The notes under the pieces: generated by a model | The model's database searches: none | Told to the model about the DNA's origin: nothing | Seen by the model: only the letters and a program-made list of their open reading frames with translations | Translations under genes and position numbers: made by a program | Shown here: in pieces, positions 10,998 to 21,896 of the stretch | Layout of the letters: each line of letters opens with the position of its first letter | How positions within the stretch are numbered: position 1 is the stretch's first letter | Origin: Micropterix aruncella | Lineage: Eukaryota; Arthropoda; Insecta; Lepidoptera; Micropterigidae | Length of the DNA: 64,000 nt | Assembly: GCA_944548615.1 (NCBI GenBank) | Contig: OX155957.1 | Span: 6,623,219-6,687,218, forward strand | Direction: 5' to 3'

Positions 10998-11924
10998 CAG
11001 TGGCGGCGCTAGGCGTCGGCGACATCGGCGACCGCCGACGGCCTCGCACCTGAGGGGACCTCGCAAAAGTTTTACAAATTATTTAAAATGTATTTATTTA
11101 TTCTTATTTATTTTCATACACTTGCGTGAGTGAAGTGAATGAGTAGTACTTTAGGGGTATTATCCAGAGTCCTCTGGCAACACTATGAAAGTTCGTGCGC
11201 GAGAAACAGAGTTAACTTTTTTAACACAATGATAGATGCTATTATAGTCGACACCGAATGTCGATTTAAAGCGCTAAATGAATATTTTGAACAGTTTGGT
11301 TCTATTTATGATATCAGTTATTAGAAATCGATATTAAAAGAGGACCTTCTCAATCATTGTAATGGTTTAGGTACAATACTGCGGGAAGGCGACGGCGAAA
11401 ACAGTGACATACAGCCTTTCGAGCTAGGTATATGAAGAGCTACAGCTTTTAAAAGCAAATTCACTTGACTCTGTCAACGACGCGAAACAACTCATTCAGT
11501 ACATTTTAGAAAATAATTTGGAAGAAATATATCCAAATGTTTACATAGCAATTAGAATCATGCTCACAGTTCCCGTCAGTACAGCTTCCGCTGAGAGAAG
11601 CTTCTCAAAGTTAAAATTGATTAAGACCTACTTTAGAAGCACGATGACCCAAGAGAGACTATCTGCGTTATCAATTCTATCAATTGAAGCTGAAATAGCG
11701 GCTAGTATTAACTATAACATAATCCTGAAAAAGTGCACTGAGGCGAAAAGCCGAAAAGTTCGTCTATTTTAATTTCTATTTGTGTAATTTTCTATTTGTG
11801 TAATAATAAGTTTCACTATAATTCGGTTCATGTAATCTAACGTTTTCTTTTTGACTGGGAAATAAAAAAGGGCCTCGCGAACCTAATTTCGCCGACGTCC
11901 AACTGTGGTCTAGCGCCGCCACTG
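10998..11924 (+). mobile_element. hAT transposon, internally deleted, with perfect 8 bp target duplication
   Basis: The 927 bp element begins CAGTGGCGGCGCTAG (10998-11012) and ends in the exact complement CTAGCGCCGCCACTG (11910-11924). Both sides are flanked by the 8 bp direct repeat ATCAAAGG (10990-10997 and 11925-11932), the target duplication length of hAT elements. Inside is only the C-terminal part of a ZMYM1-like hAT transposase (11139-11772), in broken frames. The intact ends and perfect duplication point to a fairly recent insertion mobilised in trans. Confidence 0.92.
11139..11772 (+). pseudogene. hAT transposase C-terminal remnant
   Basis: The final frame (11518-11772) encodes EEIYPNVYIAIRIMLT, then the hAT dimerisation signature PVSTASAERSFSKLKLIKTY and LSALSILSIE. 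In this family that domain mediates transposase oligomerisation. An upstream frame (11139-11324) gives VLWQHYESSCARNRVNFF and FKALNEYFEQFG, matching the segment before it. Stops at about 11323 and 11434 plus frame changes disrupt the protein, and the catalytic N-terminal two thirds is missing. Confidence 0.85.
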
Positions 11925-12109
11925 ATCAAAGGATCCACTATCTGAAATCGATAGAAATCTGCGTTGGTTGGACGCACTCCACTAGAAATATAAAAACTAA
12001 ATAAGTAAAAAAAAAAAGGATATTAAAGTATTTTATTAATATAATACCAGAAGTTACAATAAAAATCAAGTCTTTCACATGAAATTACCACTAAAAAAAT
12101 ACGTGTGGC

Positions 12110-12712
12110 ACTCGGGGACTGCCGCGGTAAAGCTATTGCATAGCATTTTTAACAACTTATGCAATTATAATTATTTATTGATTTTATTTATTTTATTTTT
12201 TCTGATATCAGATAACTGCGCTCTATCGGAAAACGTTGAAATTATTCCGAATCATTTGCGAAATTATTCCGAAGCAAATGATTCGGAATAATTTAAACGT
12301 CTTCCGACAGAGCGCCGCGCACGAATTTTTTATTCGATAAAGCAAAAAAAACGGATTATTTGAAAAAAATCGTAGATAAAAAGATAGATAATTAAATTAT
12401 CTTTAAAATGGTGCAGGCTTCATAATAATACGCCATATAGTATTTGCGTAGTAGTCGTTTTTGTGTTCGGTTAGACCTAATTTCACAAATTAATTACACT
12501 ATGTAATATAAACAAAATCTAAAATATTCAAAGCTAAGAATATTAGGAAAATGTTCTTGTTTAACATATATTTTTTTCGAATCGTAAGCAGTACTCGTTT
12601 AGACGTAATTATCAGTTTAAAATCATTAATTTTCGTTAAGAAATTTCTTCATTCGGTCGCCGCGCTGGCCTAAGGCCCGCGATAAAAGCTATGCAATAGC
12701 TTAAAAGATGAA
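12110..12712. mobile_element. MITE-like repeat with internal foldback
   Basis: AAAGCTATTGCATAGC (12130-12145) and its complement GCTATGCAATAGCTT (12690-12704) mark inverted ends. A foldback of about 100 bp is centred near 12262: GCTCTATCGGAAAACGTTGA, AAATTATTCCGAATCATTTG, a short loop, then the complementary CAAATGATTCGGAATAATTT and CTTCCGACAGAGC. No coding capacity. The family is not identified. Confidence 0.5.
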
Positions 12713-13017
12713 TATTTTTTGTGTCTTGTGACAAAGCCACATCAAAATTATAGCATCCAAAAGCAATGGTGACAAATACCTTCCACATACTAGCCTAATG
12801 TAATAAAATCCGCACAATCAAAGACTGTAGAAGTTCTTCAAAATTATAATTGAAAAACATCACGACTCTCATTACAGGGCTGGTAGCAGGCCAAGCAATT
12901 AATAAAACCCTGTTATGACAAAAAATATTTTTAAAACAATATTTTCTTCCTATTAGCGGAAAAAAAAACTTTTTGTGAAAGCAACAAAATGCCGTTTATT
13001 TTTCTGTAGTTTGTACT

Positions 13018-13232
13018 CTTAAATGCCGAACGTAAAACCATCTAAATCAGTTTGAAAACATTTTGTCCATTCTTAGATTATGCCGCTTTATTCTCGATTG
13101 GAAGTTTTATGCCAGTAAAGTGGCAATCATTCATTTCATCTTGCATTATAACCTATTGGCCTGTCTCGCTCGCATAAACTAAATCTGATTTTAGTTCCCA
13201 TAGAAACAGAATCGGGCCCAATGAGACAGCCG
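13018..13232. mobile_element. MITE family M2 fragment
   Basis: The segments CCGAACGTAAAACCATCT, TTTGAAAACATTTTGT, TATTGGCCTGTCTCGCTCGC and GAATCGGGCCCAATG align with copies at 28870-29075, about 33150-33550 and 46491-46770. The best-preserved copy is the last one. Confidence 0.6.
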
Positions 13233-15092
13233 TTAATTAGTCCTTTGTCCTAGTGTCGCGGCTCTGCATATATGGGGCAAAATTGTCGCTTTTAAAGTGA
13301 TTTGTAATGTTCTATACTCTAGCTTTTAAGCTCCAATTATTTTCATGTATTTATGTTATTTACTTTAATAAATATGTAGAAGTGATTATTTTCATTAATT
13401 AGACATTCCAATATATATTTCATTCCATATGTTCCGTGTTTGTGGGACAGTCCCGCATTTCAACCTTAAATTCCGCATCCCGCACTTTGTCCCATTTGTC
13501 CCGCATCGGAAGTTGCAGTGGATAGTTCAAAGTTCAAAGTTTATACATTACAGCTATGGGCAAAATTTGCTGTGGTAATAATAATAAAAATCAGTATAAT
13601 TTTAACAGCCTATTCCATTTTTCTTTCATTAATACACATTAAATGACAAATAAGTAATATTTTACTTATATAATTATTTAAACTATTTCTCCTAAAACAA
13701 ATTTAGATAACACTGCTGGTACTGTAGTCAATATCTTGATTCATCATGATATTTTCAGTTTAGCCTTTCGGAAGCCAGTCTTCATGCGGAACAAAGGGCA
13801 CTGCACTTTTTTGACTAATTTTGTACATAATTACTAACATTATCATGTACATTACTAACATTATCATGTTTTCATGAATTCTCTCCTGTTACCCAATTAT
13901 TAATCTTGTTAGTCATGTATAAATTTATATAATATATGGCTCCATATTATTTGGAGGTATATATTACAGCCAAAACGGCTACTATCAAACACCGCAAAAG
14001 GTCGATCAGCATTTTTGGCGCCCCAGCATTTAATAAGATCAAAACATGCTTGATTTACTACTGACCGAACAAGATTTTGACAGCTGATAGTGTTGCCAGG
14101 AAAGAAGTATTTGTTTCCCCTTCGGTAAAAACAAGTTAGGTACAGATAATTTTTGGTCGGTCATGGAGGTGAGAATAACGGTGTGTACTACGCAAGTGGA
14201 TGTTATATTAACGAAATTCAGAAGCATCATAGTACACAAAAAAAGCATATTTTTTTTAAAACCCTTCGAGCCTCAGAGGGACCGATCGGACTCAAACGTA
14301 AAAACATATTTGCGCCTTGTTGGGACCAATTGGACTCTAAAGTTAGTATTCTATAAAGTTCTAATATGCAACAATTCTAAATTGCAATAACGATTTGGGA
14401 GAAATTAATATTTTGGTCGGCCGCCATAATAAATATAAAATTTCCATAATTATACCATTGATTTTATTAAAATCGATGATTATACATAGTCTTTCAAATA
14501 CACGCGCTCGCAAAATCTCCCAGCTCGAGGGGTTAAGAAATGTTTTAAAAACTAAGATGATATTACCACCGCCGAGGGTTTTCATTTCTGCCATATTATA
14601 TCACTCCATTAGTCATGATACATCAGGCTGCGGTTTACTTTTTCCACAATATTTTTCATCAAAACTTGCTTACTAGCACCATTAATTTTACTATTATTAA
14701 TGGTTAAAGGTTAATTAGATAACCTGTAAATAATAGTGTAATATTTTTACTTTACACCAAAAAATATTTAACAATACTCATTCATACTTTTAATTTAAAG
14801 GGAAAATTTTAAAAATATTCTTGTGCGGATAAATTTAGGAATATTTTATTAAATAATGACATCAGTCACTCTATTTCAAGGACAGAGATTGCAATATCAT
14901 ATTAGTGAATATTATTAATTCTACATATTTATTAATCGTTCGGAAACTGGCCTTTGTGTGCAAAAATGGTGCTGTGCCTTTTTTCGTCGTGTTTGTATAT
15001 AAATACTAACAATATCGTTTTTTTATGCATTCACTCCTGTAACCTAATATTTAATCGTGATAGTTAGTTATGTATATTATATTTATATAATA
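13233..15092. other. No gene recognised
   Basis: AT-rich DNA. GTCCCGCATTTC and TTTGTCCCGCATCGG at 13450-13510 look like a short local repeat. TTTTGGTCGG occurs at 14151 and 14411 in direct orientation. Open frames of 60-90 codons here overlap on both strands and show no domain. Confidence 0.4.
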
Positions 15093-15094
15093 TA

Positions 15095-15479
15095 CAGAAT
15101 GAATTTTTAATTAGTGACATCCGTCAAGTGGTTGAATCAGAACAAGGAAATAAGCAACTTTTATTAATATTTTTTGAGAAAAGCAAAAAACATTAATAAA
15201 AGAAAACATACATATTTTTTTTAAATTTGAAAAAAAAATGTTTGGAAAAATACTATAAAAAGAGTTGACCGCGTACGTTATCTAACAGCAGGTAAAATAT
15301 TGCGAATATTGTTTATTTGCGATATTTTCCCTATTGCTAGATGGCGCAGCGCGCTTAACGCTTGTCAAACTTTTATTTATCAGCCAAGTTTTTCAAAATT
15401 TATAAAAGAAAATATCAAAAGGTGCTTATTTGCTCGTACTAATTCACTTCAAGGTGTCACTAATTAAGAACTCACCCTG
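15095..15479. mobile_element. TA-flanked ~380 bp foldback MITE, copy B
   Basis: The ends CAGAATGAATTTTTAATTAG and CTAATTAAGAACTCACCCTG are inverted repeats, flanked by TA on both sides (15093-15094 and 15480-15481). This fits a Tc1/mariner-type TA duplication. The centre has AATATTGCGAATATTG and TTGCTAGATGGCGCAGCGC, as in the other copies. Length 385 bp, no coding sequence. Confidence 0.85.
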
Positions 15480-15717
15480 TATATGAAGATCACCCGAAAG
15501 GGTTACGTGCGGATCTGTCGAGAACTGCAATAGGCCGATTGGCCTTTTCGGTGCCCCAGCGGTTAAAGTAAATACATTTCATGAATATAATTGTCATTTA
15601 AAAGTTAGAGAATGTAGAAAAGTATAATATTATACTGAAATCGCTTGGTGTCTGTAATGATTCCATAAGTCATCTTAATTCTAGATGCTTAAATTGTTGG
15701 AGCCTCTCTGCCTCCAG

Positions 15718-16125
15718 TTAGTATGGTCTGTTGCCGTGGAAGGGTGGATTGCGCCGCATCATCGGCGGCGGCATCCGGCTGGGCGGTGTGATGGAGATGT
15801 CCATGTAATCGCCGATGCAGAACTTGGCCTGCGACAGGGTTTTGTTGTCGTCGTTTCCCTTCTCCCCGGAGCAAGTGACGCCGATCTCCCTCATGCGGTA
15901 GGTCGGCGCTCGCGTGTCGGGGAACACCAGGGCAAAGTCAAAGTAGGTGCCTCGACGGCGCGTCTCCGGGTTCACTTCCTTGACGAGCGCGGTCAGCTCG
16001 CGCAGCGTGGCATCCTGCCATGTGTAAATTTGCAGTTCGTTCTGCGGAACTTTGCCCCGTTGGTAGTCCATCGTCGAATTGTGGCGGCCCGTCGAGCAGA
16101 AGACGCGCAGGAGCAACGGACAAGT
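15718..16125 (-). CDS. SAP18: SAP18 (Sin3-associated polypeptide p18), coding exon 2
   Basis: This exon encodes residues 23-157 of SAP18, a small ubiquitin-fold protein of the Sin3-HDAC corepressor and of the ASAP/exon-junction RNA complexes in the nucleus. The minus-strand acceptor TCGTTCCAG is followed directly by TCPLLLRVF, the conserved start of the fold. Then come LQIYTWQDATLRELT, KEVNPETRRRGTYFDFALVF, REIGVTCSGEKG, FCIGDYMDISITPPSR and a terminal NRPY before TAA at 15718-15720. The match to vertebrate SAP18 is nearly collinear. With exon 1 (21831-21896) the protein is 157 residues, normal for the family. The junction is phase 0. No truncation or frameshift is visible, so the gene looks functional despite the 5.7 kb intron. 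Confidence 0.96.
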   Translation of the reverse strand, partial: TCPLLLRVFCSTGRHNSTMDYQRGKVPQNELQIYTWQDATLRELTALVKEVNPETRRRGTYFDFALVFPDTRAPTYRMREIGVTCSGEKGNDDNKTLSQAKFCIGDYMDISITPPSRMPPPMMRRNPPFHGNRPY

Positions 16126-17039
16126 CTGGAACGATCAAACGAAACCTTTAAATATTGGTCCTCACCTATGTAATTGCTGTTTTTTTCACACTGGCCACTT
16201 TGAACTTGGATAATCTGGGTTTGAGTTGGAATTTTAAATTCAAATAAATTTTAATCCAAGGCCATGTTATTCTTTTTTAAGAAATAGCTGTTTATTTGTC
16301 TTTCCGTCGTTTGTTTTTGCTTAAGAGCCCTATCACATATTTTTTCCAGAAAGGCAAGAAAAGTGGATTTTTGGCGTTCTAATTCCAAGAAATAAAGAGA
16401 TTTCTACAAACTTTAATTACTGAATTACCTGGACCATTTCTTGATGTTGACCATAGCGGCCTTTAATTTTAGATGTAACGAATATTATTTACTTATTCAG
16501 CCCATTTTCCGAAAGTCGTTATTCGTAAAACGCTCGGAAGGCAAACTTTGAGCTCCTTAATACAGTAATATCACTACAACGAAAACCGTATACTATTTTT
16601 TTTTATGTCCGTCATGTATTCTTGATGTACACTACGGCTTTATTTTTTCGTTTTTAGACCACATATCCAAGGTATACATTACTTACAATTACACAAAATT
16701 AAAAAAAAATCTTCCTGTATCATTCTAATTTTCTCAGAAATAAAATAAGATTCTTATATAATACTTATACTATATTAAAGTTCACTCTTTTAGCAATACG
16801 ACATAATATAAATTATTGTCATTAGAAAGGAGAAAACACTGCAAAAAACAATTAGAAATTGTGTATATATTTGCTTGCGCAAGAGAAGAGCGCTCAGTGC
16901 CGCGGTTTTCTCCCAGGGTTGAATAGTTATTTATTTATTTATTTATTTATTTATCCTATCTTTTATAGTTACATCCAACAAAAAAATGCGTTCATTTTTT
17001 CAACTCATTTTAAAAGAATACCTACGCTATTTTGTAATA

Positions 17040-17245
17040 CGGCTCTTAAATATTTTCGTTTGTGCAACCGTGGTAAAGTTAAAAATTATCATTATTTTCA
17101 AATATGAGATCCTGTGCCGGTGTTTTCTATTACAGCTTCTTGCAGTCTGGCTATACAGTCACCATAAACGTGTACTGTTGAGAACTGCAAACAATGATGA
17201 AGAAGCTCGTGTTTAAATAATCGAGCCTGGTCAATTGCTCATCGC
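17040..17245 (+). repeat. Dispersed repeat shared with 58440-58640
   Basis: Anchors in common are TCTTGCAGTCTGGC / TCCTTGCGGTTTGGC, GTGTACTGTTGAGAACTGCA / GTGCACTGTCAAGAACTGTA and AATCGAGCCTGG / AACCGAGCCTTG. A weaker relative of the GAACTGCAATAGG part lies at about 15520. The family is unknown. Confidence 0.45.
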
Positions 17246-17519
17246 CACTTCTTCTGCCTGCCAGTGATTGATTTACCTGCGGTTCTGAACCAGTCTATAT
17301 TTCTACCCCAATACCTCTTTAGGCCAACTTTATAAGAAAGAATGGTATCCACCATACGACACCATATAGAAAGCCTTAGCCATGTTAAGTAAAACGACAA
17401 TACAATTTTTGGATGCATCAGGCCTGTTAAAGGTAAGCACAGACTGAGCCCACGTACACAACGTATGCAACGCATTATGGCATCTGGACCGTTAAATTTA
17501 CATGTAAACAGATGACTTA

Positions 17520-18023
17520 GGCCTCAGATACACTTGCGAGAAAACATCTGCAAGAAAATGTTTGACAGACTGTCCGATAGCAACTACAGTTTAATCCTTG
17601 GAGTAAATGGGTATTTTCATGTATGCATCTGTCTCTTTTGCAGGATTTTCGGCGACATCGACGGCGCTCGACTTAAAGTACTATAACTACGAAACTACTA
17701 CACCAATCATAAAAAGAACAACTGCACAATGATTGCATTGAAATTTCGAATATAGAATATTGAAATATCATTTTGTAAAACAATTAGATAATTATGAATA
17801 AATATGAGAACGTCAAAGAAGTGAATAAAAACGCGCCACCAGATTTGGTCGACTCGTGCTCAACGGATAATTGTTTCGCGACCAGATTTGGTTGACTCAT
17901 ACTCAACGGGTTAACATGTTTGTGTTCAAGTTTGTGTTTGTTTTAGTTTACACTAGCTAGTTACTATCGGACAGTCTGTCAGATATTTCTTACAGAAGTT
18001 TTGTCGCAAGTGTATCTGAGGCC
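17520..18023. mobile_element. MITE with ~60 bp TIRs and TTA duplication
   Basis: The left arm starts GGCCTCAGATACACTTGCGA (17520) and runs through TTTGACAGACTGTCCGATAG. The right arm is its near-perfect complement, ending TCGCAAGTGTATCTGAGGCC (18023). TTA flanks both ends (17517-17519 and 18024-18026), a 3 bp duplication typical of PIF/Harbinger-mobilised MITEs. The 504 bp element has no coding sequence. The ~130-base centre includes two near-identical ACCAGATTTGGT segments. Confidence 0.85.
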
Positions 18024-19054
18024 TTAGAAATGTACTTATCACACGCATCGCTGTCACAAGCGTCCCACGCAACGTCGCCCGCGATATCCAGATCGGCATG
18101 AGAAGGTGGAGAGGATGAATGTACGCTGTTCCAAGCGTAAAACCAGTGTGTTTTGCAGCGCATCAGACACACATAGAATGTTGGTGCATGCAAGTAGAAA
18201 AGAACTGGTGCATGCGTTTATATTTGTTTCTAGATAAAAACTGATTTGTTTGGTAAAGCGATATGAAGCCATTTACAATTTTAAATGCATTTCGAATATT
18301 GTTTTTGTAGTGAGGAAATATTCATTTAAAAATAACAAACTGAGTAAATCATTCACAAACTCACTCTCAGAAACAGAACACAAAGGAACATGCATTATAC
18401 TATAAAGCATATAATGATTATAGGAACCTTGCTCAAAAATAAAAAAAATAGAAAACACTACTAGAATAGATAATTGAAATGCTAAATGTGATAGAAAAGA
18501 GCCTCAAACGCGCAATGTTTCGCAACAAAAAAAAAACAAATTTACCTACAATTTTTTTTTTCAGTATTTAGGATTGTTTAAAAAAAACTAACTTAGCCTG
18601 CCGCCATATAAGTGTTTACATATTATTTTTTTTTAAACTAACCTAACTTACCAAACTGTATGGGTTTGACACTTCCTTGGATGTCTATACAATGGAACCT
18701 CTCATGGCAAGTGATTTGCAGTAATTCCTCATTGAACGAGTAATACGCACCTCTCATAACGAGTATGGGAAAAATTGTTTCGCTTAACGAGTAAGAGTCT
18801 GGAACGAATTATGCTCATTATGACCAGATCCACTGTATCTCGTTTATTTATTGAGGCCGAATAGAGATTATTGCAGATTCGGAATCAGTTTGGTGAATAT
18901 AGTCGGGTGACGTTAAAAAATCAATGATGTAGAACACGTTCCTATAATGCAGTAATACCAAAACATATTGTACAGCGGTTGTACACAATACTAGTGCACA
19001 CTACACCTTCTGAGAAGTATGCACTGTATATTTTGCGTACGTGATCTGTTAAAT

Positions 19055-19285
19055 TTAAAATAGAATCCTGTATTCTTTCTTGACCCGCCTAAAGCGGTAT
19101 TGGTTCTTTGACAAAATACCATTTAATTCCAGGCGAGCCAGCAACTGATTATTTTTAAATCGTTTCAGTAATTTTATCACTTGATAGTAGCAATTATAAG
19201 ATCCTTTAGATGTATTTCTTTCCCGCAGTTTCTCACAAAGCGGTAAGTCTCTGAATGGCATGATCCATGAGCAAGGCTGCCTCAA
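19055..19285 (-). pseudogene. LINE reverse transcriptase fragment
   Basis: The minus strand encodes LLARLELNGILSKNQYRFR, which matches the fingers region of LINE reverse transcriptases (typically LLxxLExNxILSxxQYGFR). The glycine of the motif is replaced and the frame ends soon after. Only this small piece remains, directly left of the piggyBac. Confidence 0.5.
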
Positions 19286-19303
19286 TATAAAAACCTTTCT
19301 TAA

Positions 19304-21795
19304 CCCATATATGCCCAGTGGGTCGTTTTTGTCCTGTACAACAGGTTATAGAAAACGTGCAACATTTTAAACGAAAACGCTTATTTGTGGCTTCTAGCGC
19401 CACCTATCAGATGGTAAGGGTATTATCTACTAAAACAAATAGGTGATTTAATTTGTATGGTAGTTTTGAAACTTCTGGTGTCAGTTCAAGTCATGACTTC
19501 ATTTTTGGTGGCAAAAAACTGTGTCTTTGTTGAGAATAATGTGAGTAATATTTTATTCTTTGTAGATATTCCTGTTATGTTTCTTTTATTATGAAATTAG
19601 ATAGTTTACTGATCCCATAATGGTGAAAGTGCTCAGATATAAATGTTTTTTGACATGGAGACAGCTGTCAAATCACCCGTGGGTCGCTAACGACCCCTCG
19701 GGAAAATCTATATAAGTAATAAATATAATTGCTATTTCATATTTCTAGGTCTAGAAGGCCGCTTACAACGAATGAAATCATAGAGGAGTTGGAAAATTTA
19801 GACTTCGACGATGAAATACAAGGTGCTGATATTTTTATTGACCCTCCTGGCAACGGCAGGGTATCTGACGGTGATTCCGGCGCTGAAGAAGATGCACATT
19901 TCCATCATTTATCCCGTCGACAGCTACTCGCACCTGCAAGCCTTATTTTGAGGCGTCCATTTGCTGACGAAACCAAGTGCAGCGAAGATGAGGAACCTGA
20001 TGATACACCACCATTGCGAATGGAAGAAGACAGTTGCAGAGGGGCACGCGGAAGGGGGCCTGGAAGGGGGCGTGGAAGGGGTCGAGGAACAGCTAATCAA
20101 CGCCAAGCGGGTAGGAATCGCACCTGGGTGAAAAAAGATATTCCCGGGAATAACCGTGAGTGGACCACACCGCTACCTAGGTCTGTTACAACTTTATCAG
20201 AAAATACTGACCCTGTGACATTCTTTGAGCTATTTTTCAATCGTGAAGTTATCGATTATTTAGTCAGACAAACAGTAATATATGCTGTTCAAGAGGGAAA
20301 TATGAATTTCTCTTTGTCTGACAAAGAATTATATTGCTTTATTGCTATCCTTATTTTGTCTGGTTATGCTCCGTTGCCGCGATGCCGCATGTTCTGGGAG
20401 AGCAATGAAGATACTCACAATATCCTTGTCACAAAAAGTATGCGACGAAATCGATTTGAAGAGATAATGCGTTATTTTCATGCGGACGATAACTCCGAAC
20501 TGCCTGAAAATGACAAGATGGCGAAAGTACGCCCGCTGATTGATATGCTAAATGCTAAATTTCTACAGTATGCTCCTATCGAAAAGGAAATAAGCATCGA
20601 TGAATCCATGGTTCCATACTACGGTAGACATGGTTGCAAACAGCATATTAGAGGGAAGCCAATTAGATTTGGCTTCAAAATGTGGATTGCTGCGACAAGA
20701 TTAGGCTACTGCCTGTTTGCAGATCCCTACCAAGGGCGCTCTGAGCGTGTTGAGACCGGATTGGGACATCATGTTATCAATAAACTGATAACTAAAGTAC
20801 AGGGGGAGTACCCCAATACAGATTTCTCTGTCTATTGCGATAACTTTTTTACTGGACTACTATTGGCCAGCGACCTCAAAGGTAAAAACGTGTTTGTGAC
20901 GGGTACAGTGCGTAATAACCGTATTGAAAACTGCCCACTAAAGGGCATAAAGGAATGTCAAAAAGAAGAGAGAGGTTACTATGATTACCAATTGGATGAG
21001 ACAAATGGGATATGCGCTGTTAGGTGGCATGATAATAGCGTCGTGACTGTCTTATCGACTGAACACGGGGTACAGCCCATCCAAACGGCGAGAAGATATT
21101 CAGCTGCGCTAAAATCAAGGATTAACGTACAACAACCTTATCTAATTTCGCAATATAATCGATATATGGGGGGTGTGGATCGACTGGACGCCAACGTGGG
21201 CGTATATAGGATTGCTATTAGAGGCAAGAAATGGTATATGCCTGTTCTATTTTGGATTATTGACGTCGCGGTGAATAATGCTACACTTCTAGCTCGCCAG
21301 TACCGGGGCGACGTCGACACGTTGGAGTTTCGACGGAGCATTGCCCGTACTTTGCTGCAGAACCACGGAACCGAAAGGCTTCAACCCGGACCTACTCGAA
21401 AGGTCCAAACTACCGTACCCTATTCGGTGCGGAAGCACAATTCGGAGCATATGATCGGAAAGGCTTTGACAAGACTTCGGTGTGCTTTATGTAAAAATAA
21501 AACTGTAACGGCTTGTAGTAAATGTGGTGTCAATTTGCATGTAAAATGTTTCTCCCAGTTTCATTCTTGAATTTTGTCGGTAAATAAAGAATAAATAAAA
21601 AATAACATTTTTATTCAACATCAGTTTAAAGTAACACATTTGACCCAGGGGTCGTTTTCGACCCTTTAAAAAAAATACTCTTCCCCCACTCCCACCTCAA
21701 ATCTTCACTTGGATTCTTCATAAGAACCCTTCAGGTGTCCACATATCCAAAAACGAAAGATATCGGAGACCAAAATAGTTCTGGGCATATATGGG
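19304..21795 (+). mobile_element. piggyBac transposon, full length
   Basis: The 2492 bp element starts CCCATATATGCCCAG (19304-19318) and ends in the exact complement CTGGGCATATATGGG (21781-21795). The left flank is TTAA (19300-19303). The right flank is ATAA (21796-21799), one base away from the expected TTAA duplication. Inside the ends lie subterminal palindromes GGTCGCTAACGACC (about 19682-19695) and GGTCGTTTTCGACC (about 21650-21664). One uninterrupted transposase frame fills the element, with an AATAAA at 21583. It sits antisense in SAP18 intron 1. Confidence 0.95.
19749..21570 (+). CDS. piggyBac transposase (DDD, C-terminal Cys-rich finger)
   Basis: The cut-and-paste transposase acts on TTAA sites. 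The frame opens after a stop at 19726-19728 and reaches TGA at 21568-21570. Counting from codon 19729, it has an acidic N-terminus, an RGRGRG basic tract at about 104-120 and the DDE_Tnp_1_7 core. The three catalytic aspartates are D291 in SIDESM, D371 in YCDNFFTG and D484 in GGVDRLD. A C-terminal cysteine-rich zinc domain (CALCKNK, CSKCGVN, VKCF) completes it at about 585-610. There is no ATG before codon 98, but RPLTTNEIIEELENL near the start looks genuine. TTTCTAG at 19742-19748 is a good acceptor, so a small upstream coding exon is likely; I could not fix it. No stop or frameshift is seen, so it may be active. Confidence 0.93.
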
Positions 21796-21830
21796 ATAAG
21801 TTGATTTATAGCAAATAATACAAATTTTAC

Positions 21831-21896
21831 CTTTTCGCGATCGACCGGCTTCTCGTTCGATTTTTCTTCAACGATCATAGATTCGACGCCCGCCAT
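21831..21896 (-). CDS. SAP18: SAP18, coding exon 1
   Basis: The minus-strand ATG at 21896 begins MAGVESMIVEEKSNEK, followed by PVDREK and a GT donor (GTAAAA) at 21830-21829. Vertebrate SAP18 has the same layout: an acidic lysine-rich start, PIDREK, then TCPLLLRV, which is exactly where exon 2 resumes. The 66 nt exon encodes 22 residues and is in phase 0 with exon 2. The start codon lies about 1.4 kb from the divergent RCAN start, and the CG-rich stretch just upstream (CGACGTTGTATAGCG in minus sense) probably belongs to the 5' UTR or promoter. Confidence 0.94.

Larger units (their letters stand above)
16126..21830 (-). other. SAP18: SAP18 intron 1 (5.7 kb, transposon-filled)
   Basis: The intron runs from donor GTAAAATTTG after GAAAAG (21831) to acceptor TTCCAG before ACTTGT (16125). 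It contains a repeat at 17040-17245, a (TTTA)n run at about 16926-16954, a TTA-flanked MITE at 17520-18023, a LINE fragment at about 19055-19285 and the piggyBac at 19304-21795. The transposon's right end lies only about 35 bp from the splice donor. I see no further SAP18 exon inside. Confidence 0.9.

Noticed and set aside
15685..16173. 162-codon plus-strand frame over SAP18 exon 2
   Set aside because: Antisense shadow of a conserved SAP18 exon.
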